A stretch of 64,000 bases of DNA from Stachybotrys elegans (taxonomy: Eukaryota > Ascomycota > Sordariomycetes > Hypocreales > Stachybotryaceae). Numbering within the stretch: position 1 is the stretch's first letter; the number at the start of each line of letters is the position of its first letter. Positions 32,268 to 43,150 of the stretch are shown piece after piece. The notes beneath the pieces are model-generated. The model saw only the letters and a list, made by a program, of their open reading frames with translations. It was not told the origin of the DNA and searched no databases. A program made the position numbers and the translations under genes. Location: NCBI GenBank assembly GCA_020746835.1, contig JAGPNK010000009.1, positions 558,001 through 622,000 of the forward strand, in the 5' to 3' direction.

Positions 32268-32791
32268 ATGGCAGCCCCTTCAAGGATCAACTGGCAGAAA
32301 CGAGCGATTCTTGGAGTCTATCCCAAATTTCAGTTACCTTTGCTTGAGACGCCCAGTATGGCCAGTAAGGACAACAACGATGACAGCGTGTCGTAAGTTC
32401 AACGTCTGAACATGGCAATACTTCAACTTACACGCATAGTCCGATGAACAGATGGCTCGCAGAAAAGGAGTCGAATCCCACCCTCACGGGTTGGGCCAGA
32501 ACCGATGATTCCAGTGATGATTCTGGGAGCGAAAGTGAGGGGGATGAAACGGAATCGGAGAGCGAAGATGATGGGGGAACCCACGCGGGGGAGGATGGTC
32601 GAAGGGAATCTGTTGATGGGGGAGAAAACGAACCGCCAGTGGAGCACACAGACACACAACCACGCAACACCGAGGAAGAAACCTCGGCAGACAGCGACAA
32701 TGGAGCTTCACAAGAAGACAGCAAGACAAAAATGCCGTCGGAAGATGAAGCACAAGGCGACGGCATGGCCGGGGAGGGTACGGACAGCTGA
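32268..32791 (+). CDS. Small acidic, probably disordered hypothetical protein
   Basis: Not a family I recognise. A spliced gene model fits: exon 1 32268-32392, a 47-nt GT-AG intron (GTAAGT...GCATAG), exon 2 32440-32791, giving 158 residues. The first 42 residues are mixed or basic (MAAPSRINWQKRAILGVYPK). From about residue 43 the protein carries MNRWLAEKESNPTLTGWART and then becomes almost entirely Asp, Glu, Ser, Gly and Thr (DSSDDSGSESEGDETESESE). The splice joins the frame exactly and lengthens it upstream past a stop at 32394-32396, which supports the model. An internal ATG at 32358 is an alternative start. Acidic proteins of this kind are often histone or ribosomal protein chaperones or phosphoproteins, but that is only analogy. 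It lies 0.5 kb upstream of RPL23 on the same strand. Confidence 0.55.
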
Positions 32792-33327
32792 AAGCGCCTG
32801 CCTGTAGGGTAGGTAGCTCGATTGGACACTGCAATATTAAATGGGGCTTACCCCACATACACGTGCATCAACTGAACTGTTATTCCGTCCCTCCCGGTCT
32901 GGATGTAAAGTAATGCTTCAGATAACGCATTCTCAAAAATTCTCTGCTACCTTGAACGCATTCCAGGGACTTCCCAATGCATAGGGATAAGAGTAACAAG
33001 CCAGTGGGAAATGAATTTCTGAAGCAGGCATGATGCAATCCCAGGTTGAGGAGAAGGCCCAAGTACATGCATCCATTATCGCTGGGCGTTTTGTAGCGGG
33101 GCATTGGCAGTGAGGTCAGACCTTCCTCCAGTGAGCGAGTGGAGTGCGTCCAGTCGACCCCGATAGTCCTTATCATCACGTGCGCGCACCTCGTTTCTCG
33201 TAGGGTTTCCCACCCCACAAATGCTAGGGAATTTTCTATTCGAAAAGCCTCTCTATTCACGACGGCCTAACCACGACTCCGGCAGCACCCATCTCCCACA
33301 TCCAACACCACAAAACAAACCGATACA
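32792..33327. other. Promoter region of RPL23
   Basis: No gene seen. About 60-70 bp before the RPL23 start the sequence is CCTAACCACGACTCC; it then becomes CA-rich (CATCCAACACCACAAAACAAACC), a common leader composition for highly expressed fungal genes. Confidence 0.5.
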
Positions 33328-34310
33328 ATGGCCAAGATCTCGTAAGTTCCTCTGAGCCGCCCCCCCCAGCAGATCGCTCTCCAAGGGATCTCCGACGGCT
33401 CCGTCAGACGTTCAAGAGGAGGAATGCAATACCTGGTGCGCCCTTCGAGAATTCACCAACCGCGGGGGAAAATCGAAATATTCGACGAACAATTTTTTCC
33501 CCCCTCACGACACGATGGTGCCCGCGCTGTCGCTCGCACAATATTGCATTGTTGGACTCGCTGGTTGAACAAATGGCAACACGGAAGCACCACGACGTCT
33601 TGAAGAGCCCGAGGAGAGCAGGGGATTGATTCGGATCATGGACAGATGGACTGACGATTGTGCTCTACAGCCGTGGTGCCCCCGGTGGCAAGCTCAAGAT
33701 GACCCTGGGTCTCCCAGTGTACGTCGAACCCGCCCAACAAACACCCCCTCGAAACGACCCCCGGGACTCTCGAAGGCTAACACGTTCTGCAGCGGTGCCG
33801 TCATGAACTGCGCCGACAACTCTGGTGCCCGTAACCTGTACATTATCTCAGTCAAGGGTATCGGTGCTCGTCTGAACCGCCTGCCCGCCGGTGGTGTCGG
33901 CGACATGGTCATGGCCACCGTCAAGAAGGGCAAGCCTGAGCTCCGAAAGAAGGTCCACCCCGCCGTCATCGTCCGCCAGGCCAAGCCCTGGAAGCGCTTC
34001 GACGGTGTCTTCCTGTACTTCGAGGACAACGCTGGTGTCGTACGTCTCCCCCCTTCACCCCAGAGCATGGACGAGGCAGAAGTCGCAGTCCATCATGGTG
34101 GTATGTTTGCTGACTTGCAATTCGATAGATCGTCAACCCCAAGGGTGAGATGAAGGGCTCTGCCATCACTGGCCCCGTCGGCAAGGAGGCTGCTGAGCTG
34201 TGGCCTGTAAGTCGCTTCCCAACCCAACCCAACCCCCCCCGGATATACCGCGCTGATGCTAACCCGCGGCCCAACAGCGTATTGCCAGCAACTCCGGTGT
34301 CGTGATGTAA
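33328..34310 (+). CDS. rpl23: 60S ribosomal protein L23 (uL14)
   Basis: Large-subunit ribosomal protein at the subunit interface. Five exons: 33328-33341, 33671-33718, 33793-34039, 34129-34206 and 34278-34310, all with GT-AG introns, giving 139 residues, the expected length. The spliced protein begins [20 protein letters not shown] and includes [60 protein letters not shown] and ends [12 protein letters not shown]. The first exon is only 14 nt, followed by a 329-nt intron. A long first intron after a tiny exon is typical for fungal ribosomal protein genes and sometimes harbours regulatory or snoRNA sequences; I saw no clear snoRNA box set here. Confidence 0.97.
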
Positions 34311-35349
34311 GGTGCTTTTCCACGGTGCAAGGGAAAATTAGAGATTACGAGCAGAAAGGGACGACACGTGCCCCCCGCCTCCTGGCGAAAAGCGTTCACC
34401 AAGAAGAAAAAGAAGCGCTTGTGGCTTTGGGGTTTGCGGACACGAAACGTGGCGGAGGTTAAAGAACGCTGGTTTGGCAGGCTCTGCATTTTGGTTGCGG
34501 CGTGTAAGGATGATTCATACCAGGCATCAAGGACAATCAAAAATATTCCAAGCCCAATGAAGCAAATAAGTGCACGTACGCGCGCGCACGCGCATGTCGT
34601 TCCCAGGGGATGGGCGTGGGGTACGAAGGTTGGCTGTTCAGGAGCTGTGCATGTAGTCTTTACGCCTGATGAAATGAGAAGCGTTCGGCACCTGCCGTTG
34701 ATTGTTATACATGTTGTCCAAGTTGGCCAGAACAAATTACTGAGGGAGATGATGTGCGTGAATATTATGGCTGGCGCTGGACTCACCTCGCAACATCTTC
34801 TCCTGCACGGCGAACATTCTTGCATAGCAACTCCATGCTGATAGCCAAACAGAAGTATCATCTGAAGGGTCTGGTACCTTCATGATTATGAGCTTATCAT
34901 GCTCGCACAGAAGAACCATGCCTGTGTGCCGTGAATGGAGGTACTTGGTACAACTTCACTTACACGCAAGATTTCACAGCAGACCTCGAAAACTTCGAAA
35001 CGGGTGCTACACAAGCAACCACTCTTTTTGCTATACAACTATGCTTATGACCCATTGGCCAAACGTATTGCGATAAAAACAAAAGACCTCGCCCTCGCCG
35101 ATCGTCCACGAGAAAAAAAGCCCATGACGCGAGGTATGCGGCATCCCAACCTATGCTGGAAAGCCGCTCCTATAATGTTACATGTACACGAGTAAAATAT
35201 TTTTCTACCGCTGATATGGCAGTGTCGCTTGCGGTCTTGGGGGTATGTAGTGCTGAGACCAGCATGTTGTGTGAAGGAGGATGGCTCTAGTTGTATACTC
35301 GAGCATCGGGAAACAGTACCGCCATTGGTCATGATGCTGAAGACGATGC
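34311..35349. other. Convergent intergenic region
   Basis: About 1 kb between RPL23 and the end of the large minus-strand gene. No family-like frame and no RNA gene recognised; it includes an alternating purine/pyrimidine patch (ACGTACGCGCGCGCACGCGCATG near 34574-34596). Confidence 0.5.
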
Positions 35350-38300
35350 TTATTTGGAAGTAAACGGCATACCCATGCCGGTCATCGATGAGGAGAACTC
35401 GCTTGGCTGAGGCTGGCTCGTAACATCCTTCTTGGCTGGCTTCGTCTTGGGCCGTGGCGCGATAGGCCCAACTCGCTGTTCAGCTGCTACCTGCGCAGCC
35501 TTCTTCGCAGCAAGTGTCGCCTTTCGCTTTTCCACCGCGCCGGCCATGTTGCCATTCGCCCACCGGCCTGGGAGCATGTTAGCATTGCTATTATACTTGT
35601 AGGGAAAGGGGGACATGGGCGAAGCTCACTCTTCATCGAAGCCGACATTTTCTCCGACTTGGTCATGGATTTATAGTCCTTGCCCTCTTCGCCAGCCGGC
35701 TGAGAGCTGGGAGTGGCGTTGCGGCTCTCCCCGGCATGGTTGTTCAAGCTGTTGCGCACAACCTTGATCTTCTGTACCTTGCGTGCAGCTGGGTTCAGGG
35801 ACACCTCCGGAGTGGCATAGTCAGGCGGACCACCTGCGTCTTGCTGCGGTCCATTCCGCTTGCCGCGTTTCTTGGCAGGAGCCTGATCCTGCGCCTCAAG
35901 ATCGTCAGGATCATCGCGGAACCTCTTCTGGCGCTTGGGTCGGAACGAGTACGATGATTCTGCCGTATGAGAAGTCGAATCCGAAGCGGAGCTGGATGGC
36001 CGGGAATCGCCATTATCCGTGATGGCCGACGTGGGCTCGCTGAAGTTCTTGCCCTTGGGGATCTTTAGTGTCAACAGGTGACGGCGCGGCTGCTTGGGCT
36101 CTGGCGGGACCACGTCATCCTCCAGATGGAACATGTCGTCGTACTTGACGACCTGTTGCTTAGTCCGTGCTCGACGCCCCCGGGCAGACTCCTCCTCTGC
36201 CGGTTCACTGGTAGGAGCGAGGTCTTGGACGATGTCAGGGACGGCTGCCCTAGATCGAGGGATTCGCTTGCGCCTTCTGGGTGCGCCATCCTCCGCATCG
36301 GATTGCTGGTCAGCATTAAAGCTGGACGTAAGGTTGGGATACTCGTCGGCGTCAGCATTCATGTTGCGTCGTCTCCTCCCGCGGGTAGGGACAGGCGTGG
36401 AGCTTCGGCTCACATCCTGCGTCGCGGGGTCGAACAGCTGGACCGGCTTTCGCTGTCGCTTGCCCGTCACTTCATCTGCCTCGGTGGCCTTGGCTGTCTG
36501 GCGGGGCTGGTTACGCAGAGATCTGCCACGCGTCATGATGCCCGCTTGCTGCGTGGCAGGGTTCTGACGGCCAATCTTGGATGGGTGAGGGTCGTACTCG
36601 AAGCCGTAAGTAGCAGCCATGATTCGATCCTGACTCTGAAGATAGCGTGTCTCGCTCATGACCTCCCTCTCCTTCGCCTTGTAACCCTTCACCGCAAAAT
36701 CGGGCTCCTCATAGTTCACGCCGTGCTGGTGAAGGTTACGCGTGCGAGACTCGTACTTGCTGTCGGCTGCGCGGCGACGAAGCGAGTTTTCGTAGTCGTC
36801 CACGACCTTGTTCAGCCCGTTCCACTCCTGTTGCCACTGGACCATTGAGAGATTGATGGCCTCGAGCATGTCGTAAAGTTCCTTGGTCGACATGTCCTCG
36901 TAGTTTTCCAATGCGGAAATGTACTCTTCGGGGTCTCGAAGTTTGCGATACCGGAAATACCGTTTTCTACCTGGTGGCTCCTGGGACTCGGAAACTTCGA
37001 CTTCGTCAGGCTCATCTCCTACTGGCGCAGGGGAGTTGAAGGCGGTAGGATCAGTGGATTCGGGTACTGGCGACCCTCTGAGAGGGGTGTTGAGAGCTGG
37101 GGTAGGGGCCTCGGCGGCGAGTGCGTCGGGCATATCGTCATTGTCTTCCACAAGGGGCTCCATATCGGCCGCATCTTTGTCGACCTCCTTTTCATCTGGG
37201 GTTTGTTCCTCCGACGGAGCATCGTCCTCGGGGTGCACCGATTTCTCAGGGTATGTCGAGAACTCTCCCTCAACGTAGGGTGTTAGATGAGACCATCGAC
37301 CTTCTGGAACAGGCTGTGGCTTCGTCCACCTGGACTGCTGGATGACCGGATGCTGGGTTGCGCCTTCTGCTTCTGCGACAATGTCTTTGGCAACTTCAGC
37401 ATCCATACCTTTGGGTTGAACGGATGGCTCGCTCGGCAGATCCTCGACAGGGGGAATCATTGCAGCCGTCTTCTCTTCGGTTGCCACCTTCTCTTGAGAA
37501 ACGTCAGGCGAAACAGCTCTAACAGTCGGTGGAGATGGGGGGACTGGTTCGGTGTTGATATCAGCACCGTCATTCGCCTCCTCCTTGCCGGGCTGCTCTT
37601 CGTCGATGTCCATCGGATCAGCCTCGGCATCAACATTAACATGAACATCGGGTTGGGGTTCGATAGCTGGCTGGTCATCCGTGCTGGGAGCCACGTCACC
37701 CTTGGTGGCATCCGACGCTTCGGGAGCATCAGATACCGACTTCTCCTCTGGTTGCACGACGGGCACCTCTTCCTGCTTCTCCGCAGGAGCATCCGCCGGG
37801 GGAGCTTGAGGCTCGTTATTAGGCTCCTCCCGAGACTTGTCGAGATCATTCTGCGGCTCTTCCTGAGTCGAAGTGGTGGTCTCTTCTTGGATTGGATCCT
37901 GGCGAACTAACTCCTCTGCTTTGTTGTTTGCTTTGTCAGGCGCTGGGTCCTGGGCCACTTCGTCAACTGGACTCTTTGTTGCATCTGAGATAGGTTCCGG
38001 GACCTCAGTTTTAGGCACATCCAGTTCTTCCAATTGAGGTACAGGCTGTGCCACCTCTTGGAGCCCGTCTGTGGTGTTCTCTTGTGCAACCTCCTCTGAA
38101 GGTACCTCAACCTCCTCAGAGGGCGCTGCTGCCTCATCCTGGGACGCATTGAACTCCTCGGCCACTTTAGAGTCCTCAGCAGCCTTCTGGGCAATTTCCT
38201 CAGCGACTTCTTGGGCGACCTCTTGTGATGATTGCTGTGCCACTTCCATAGCCACTTCGCGAGCCTCTTCTTGAGCGTCCTTCAGCGCCAGTTCCTGAAT

Positions 38301-39803
38301 TTGCTGCTTGTCTAGGCCGTTCTGCTTCGTGACAACTTCCTCGGCAAGCACCTCCTCTTGCTTGGGAGCTTCGGGCTCGGTAGTAGTCTCTGTAGCGATT
38401 AACGGTTGAGGCTCTTCATTGGCTTCTTTCTTCATCATCCCCCTTGCAACTTCATTGACGAGCTCATTGACAACCTCTGTAGCGATGTCCTCTGGGATCT
38501 CGGTTGTTATCCCATTGATGACTGCTTCAACAGTCTCGGCAACGTCAAACGGCGGACTGGACATATTTTCCAAAACGTCTTGCACAGCTTCGTGGACCAG
38601 ATCCTTATCCCTCACATCAGCTACCACTTCGGCCTCCACAGGGGGTTGCGGATTGGCTGTCACGTCGGTTTCCTTATCGGTTTCCAACGGGGTTCGGTCG
38701 GCCACCAAAGGAGCCTTTTGAGCTTCATGAGTTTCCTGAGTTTCTTGTAGATTGCCTTGGGGGGCATTTGGGGCCTCTGAGATATCTTGCGTGTGAATCA
38801 GAGTGGTGTCTGGTTTGGGTAACTTTGAGTCAAAATCAGTGGCGGGAACTTCCGCGGCAACAGCCTTGTCAGACTCTGGCTTTTCAGTCGTGATAAGGTG
38901 TGAGTCTGAAGTGTCCTGGGGCGCCGGGGCTGTTTCTGCCTTGACATCTTGGGCGACATGGTTTTCGGAAGCAACCAGAGGGATGTTGGCAGGGGAATGC
39001 GCGATGTGATCAGACACTTGAGGCTCGCCAGATTCAACAGGCTGAGCAGGCTGGGGATGCTCGAGAGTGGTGGTTGGGGCGGGCACGACAGCTTCATATT
39101 TTGCATCCGTGGCAGTGGGTGTTGGTGATTGTGGAGCCGGGGGCGGCTTTTCCGGGGTAGGCGTGTCATTGGCTTTGCTGGCACCATCAATCTCAAGGTC
39201 GGAATATGAGACGCCAACCTCGATGGTATCCTGGACGTCGTTGTCGTCATCCTCGAGCTCTTCTCTATAGAGCCTGCTGGTTTCAACCGACTTCCGGGAG
39301 GGATTTCGACGCCTGCTGTTTTGCGTCTCCGCGCCGATAGAACTGCCTCTCCTCTTGGAGACGGAGCCGTAGAAATCTTCGCCGTCATAGACCTCGGACC
39401 TGCGTTTCTTTCGCGAGGCCGAGGTGGAGTTGGGGACGACGACCTCGTCGTCAATGTGCTCAAAGGTGTAATCGACACGGGCGCGCTTGCGAAGGGTGTG
39501 GCCGCCCTTCTTAGGGCCGTCGTCCTCTTCGTCATCGTCCATCACGTCGTAGTGATCCGTAGTCTTGGACCGCTTCTTCATCTTGAGACTGCTCTTGGGA
39601 ACCGGGGTGGAGAAGGTGTATGCGTGCTGCAGGACCTTGCTGCCACGACGGGCCTGATGAGCGGTCTGGGGAGTGTTTGCGGAATGCGACATGACGGGAC
39701 TCGTCGACGGCTGATGCTCAAACGACAGCTCCGACGTGGGCTGGGGGGAAGCAGGAGCGCCCTGTGGTTTGCGGCGCCCGACAGTCCGGCGAACGCGCTC
39801 CAT
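35350..39803 (-). CDS. Large acidic low-complexity, probably nuclear protein, function unknown
   Basis: I do not recognise a named family. Two exons on the minus strand: 39803-35630 and 35567-35350 (intron 62 nt, GTGAGC...CCCAG), giving 1463 residues. The N-terminal 180 residues are basic with nuclear-localisation-like clusters (KMKKRSK, SRKKRRSE, SRRRNPSRKS). The middle 700 residues are dominated by Glu, Ala, Pro, Val and Gln with many PEST-like stretches and a heptad-like run of EVAQEVAEEIAQ. After about residue 970 comes the only well-structured-looking part (EEYISALENYEDMSTKELYD, MVQWQQEWNGLNKVVDDYEN, GYKAKEREVMSETRYLQSQD), followed by Arg/Lys-rich segments and a short basic tail in exon 2. 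The layout suggests a chromatin-associated scaffold, which is inference. The ATG at 39803 (MERVRRTVGRRKPQ) is preferred. The frame stays open upstream to 40109, but that extension is hydrophobic and Leu/Pro-rich, unlike the rest, and is probably 5' UTR. Confidence 0.8.
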
Positions 39804-41361
39804 GATGGGCACGAGGGACGTCAGTGGTGAGGAGGGAGATGTAAGAGAGAGAAGGGGGACGGGCGAGGCTTCATCCGGAACAAGACAATGAATGAACCGC
39901 AGGCCAAAGGGGAAACAACAAGGTGCAGAGGTATGGGCAGTGGTAAAAGTGCGGAAGCAGCCGCGGCGCAAGGCGGCGAGGACAACGCTCAAGACACGAC
40001 GAATGGGGAGGATTATGTGTAAAGGTTTGCGTGGTGTGTCAAGGAAGCCAAAAGTGCGTGTATGTGGTGTGTGTGAGCGTGTCAGAAATGCGAAAGTTTT
40101 TTGAATCAAGGGGACAATAAAAGATCAACGGCAAAGAAGCAACCGAGTTTTGCACAGCGCCGACAACAAGGGAACCATCAGATTGAACAGCAGACACGTG
40201 GAGGCGGGGAGCAGAAGAGAGGGAGCCGTCAAGGAAAAAAAAAAGGTGAAAGGTTGTCTGGCAGCTGCGAGGCGGGATTAGAAGCCAGCCGATGAGGTTG
40301 AAGGCGAGGCGAAGAGAATGTGAGCCAGCGCTGAAGTCTCCTTTAGCCTCGCACCCTCAGCCAATTCAAGTCGCGAACCGACCCTGTCCTACGCCTGCGT
40401 CCTTGGGTGTGGATTTTTCGAGGTGTCGTGGTCCGAATAAGCCAGAGAGGCCCCCTTTGGGCCCCATCCTGCAGCGGCACAGGGCCCTGTAGAGGGGGAC
40501 TCTGCTCGTGGGTACCTCCAGTCCCCCGAGCTGGTGGCGCTGCCCCGGCGTCGCTTGCTGTCAGGTACCTCTGTCCCAGGTACCTGTTCCCCGGCCACGC
40601 CTCTCCGCCCCTGCCAGCCAGCCAATCAGCGGGGAGTCCATCGCCGCTAGACCTGCACTGGCAGCATGTATTGTGCTCCATCCAGTGGATAAGGTGAGAT
40701 AGTCCACAAGCATGACAATACCACTTGTACTTAGGTTGACGATGACCAGAAAATGAATTGTTGCCCTATTGACAAACCCATGAGCAGTCTGATTCATGCT
40801 TCTCAATGAGAAGCGCCGCTAGGGATGCTGCACCATGCATGCATGAATGCATGCATTTGATGGCCTTGCTTCAGCCGAGGGACGGCAAGAATGACAGCAC
40901 ATCTCTTGGATTCATGTAATAAGATTCATCATTTATATCGCAGCTAGAGGAAAGACATGTCCAAGCACACCATATTATATTGGCACTTCATCTCCTTCCA
41001 GTGTCTCCGAGCAACTTATTCTATCCATACTTACATCAATACGGATACGCTCATCTGCCATGGCGGTCCCGTCCTTTCTCTCTGCTGCATAAAATAATGA
41101 TGAACCCAATGCACCGTAGATGCACTTGTCCAACCTCCCCTCTAATAGCACTGCACCGCCTAATGTACCAAAACCCACCCCTTCCATGCTATCCCATTCC
41201 AGCAAGACCACCTGCAGCGCAACGCCTGGACCAAAGCTAGAGCAACCTTCCCCCACCAACCTCCCTCGTTCCATCTCGAACTCCATCCTGCATTTCTCTA
41301 CATTCCTCAACCAACCGGGCCCGATCTTCATCTTCTGAAGCTCAAGCTCCCTGCCTGCACC
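39804..41361. other. Divergent promoter region of the large acidic gene and MTC1
   Basis: About 1.6 kb with no supportable gene. It contains a palindromic ATGCATGCAT-GA-ATGCATGCAT element at 40835-40856 and repeats of the word GGTACCT/AGGTACC near 40510-40590. It should hold the leaders of both neighbouring genes. Confidence 0.5.
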
Positions 41362-42922
41362 ATGGCCACCAAAAAGACAAAGGCCCCCGCGGCCGACGAC
41401 ATCGACGAGCTCTTCTCGGGCATCGACGTCAAGCCCGCCGCCAGCAAGACCCCCAAGCCCACCTCGGCCGCCTCCAAGGCCATGGGCAACCAGGACATCC
41501 TCGCCGACCTCGAATCCCAGCTCGCCGCCCAGGAGATCTCCCGGCCGCACACCCCGCGCGTCAAGGACGCCGCCGGCAAGCGCTCGACCGCCACGCCCCC
41601 CATTCCCGATGCCGCCCGCAAGTCCACCGACAGCGCCCGGAGCCTAAAGGCCAGCTTCACCCCCAGCGCCACGAGCTCCGAGCCGCACGAGTCCGAGAAG
41701 AAGGGCCCCGTCGAGCAGAACCTGTCCCCAGCACAAGAGCCTCTGCAGGCCCAGCAGTCTGGCGGCGGATGGTGGGGAGGCATCCTGTCTACCGCCAATG
41801 CTGCCATGAAGCAGGCTGAGGCTGCATACAAGGAGATTCAGCACAACGAGGAAGCCAAGAAGTGGGCTGAGCAAGTCAAGGGTCTGCGCACCATTGACGT
41901 TGGCGCTTTGAAGAACTATGGTATGCTACTAATGCCAATGCCAATGCTACTGCCACATGTGAATGCATGTGCCAAGACTAACACCATCTACAGGCGATGA
42001 GCTCCGCCAGCGTGCTCTTCCAACCTTTACCAACATCCTCCACACCATCGCCCCTCCCATCAGCTCCCACGAACGCCTGCTGATTCATATTACCCACGAC
42101 CTCGTCGGCTACCCATCCCTCGACCCCTTGGTTCACGATGTATTCGCCCGCGTCATGTCCCAAGTGGAAGGCGGTGACCTCCTTGTCGTCCAGCGCGGCC
42201 ATGAGAGCGGCTCCCGCCGCTCGCACGACGTCTCTGCGGGCTGGCGTGATGGTCCTTGGTGGCGACAGTCGGACGCGCCTCGCCAACTGGGGCTGATTAA
42301 GGGCCTGACTGAGGGAACCAAGCTCTGCCGTGCCAACGCTGAAGCATACTCCCTGGAATACTTTGCGGCCAGCGGAGGCTTGGAGCAGGCTAAGATCAGG
42401 GCCACCGAGGCTGTCAGCGAGTCTAACCCCGTCCGCACCTCCGACATCTTCCTCGCTGTTCAGGCCATCAGCTACGAGACGGACAAGACGCTATTCGCGT
42501 CCACTGCAGCTGCCGAGAAGGACAAGGAGTCTACTTCCGTCAAGGAGCAGGACGCTGCCGAGGAGAACGTGCAGTTCGCCATCTTCATCCTCGACCCCGT
42601 TCACGAGATCGAGTTCTCTGCCCTTAGCCAGACCATCCCCGCCAAGTGGATTCGATGGCTCGACAGCTCCGACATCGAGGGAGAGGAGTCGACTGTCCCT
42701 GAGGAAATCCAGGATGTCCTTGAGACGGGCGGTGTCGACCCTAGGGAGTGGGTGGCTGAGTGGGTGGAGGAGACTCTGGGTCTTTCCATCGGCATCGTCG
42801 CCCAGCGATACGTCGCTCGCCGCATGGGTGTGGGCGAGGGCGGCCTGGGCAGGGGCAAGAGGCGCGTGGAGGATGTCATCCAGGATAACGCGGGGGAGGC
42901 GGCACGAGCTGGTCTCATGTAG
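41362..42922 (+). CDS. MTC1: Maintenance of telomere capping protein 1 (Mtc1)
   Basis: Exons 41362-41920 and 41994-42922 are joined over a 73-nt intron containing CTAAC; 495 residues. Mtc1 was found in yeast through genetic interaction with the telomere-capping mutant cdc13-1; its biochemical role is unclear. The N-terminal 130 residues are Ala/Pro/Ser-rich with DDIDELFSGIDV near the start, a pattern seen in fungal Mtc1. The conserved region begins with GGGWWGGILSTANAAMKQAE (about 134), then HNEEAKKWAEQVKGLRTIDV, and across the junction ALPTFTNILHTIAPPISSHE and HITHDLVGYPSLD. The C-terminal signature is WVAEWVEETLGLSIGIVAQR followed by YVARRMGVGEGG. It converges with the malic enzyme, 228 bp apart. 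Family confident. Confidence 0.88.
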
Positions 42923-43150
42923 CCGAACAGCATCGGCTAGCCACGTCCCTCCCCTTTCGTCTTTTGTTTAGCCAGGGTGGAGTTTTGCAGCTCAAGTGCT
43001 GTTTGTTGTAATCCTCGTTATCAATCATGTGCTTCAATATCCAAGATCCAGACGGATGACTCGAACCTGCATTATCCGATAGGGGACTAATGAACTTGAT
43101 TATCTTATGAAGAATAATGTCTCCCGAATACGCCAAAGATAGGCTTTCTC

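Noticed and set aside
39804..40109. N-terminal extension of the large acidic protein from an upstream in-frame ATG
   Set aside because: The extra 102 residues are hydrophobic, Leu/Pro/Arg-rich and unlike the rest of the protein. The ATG at 39803 opens a basic segment consistent with what follows, so the extension is more likely 5' UTR.
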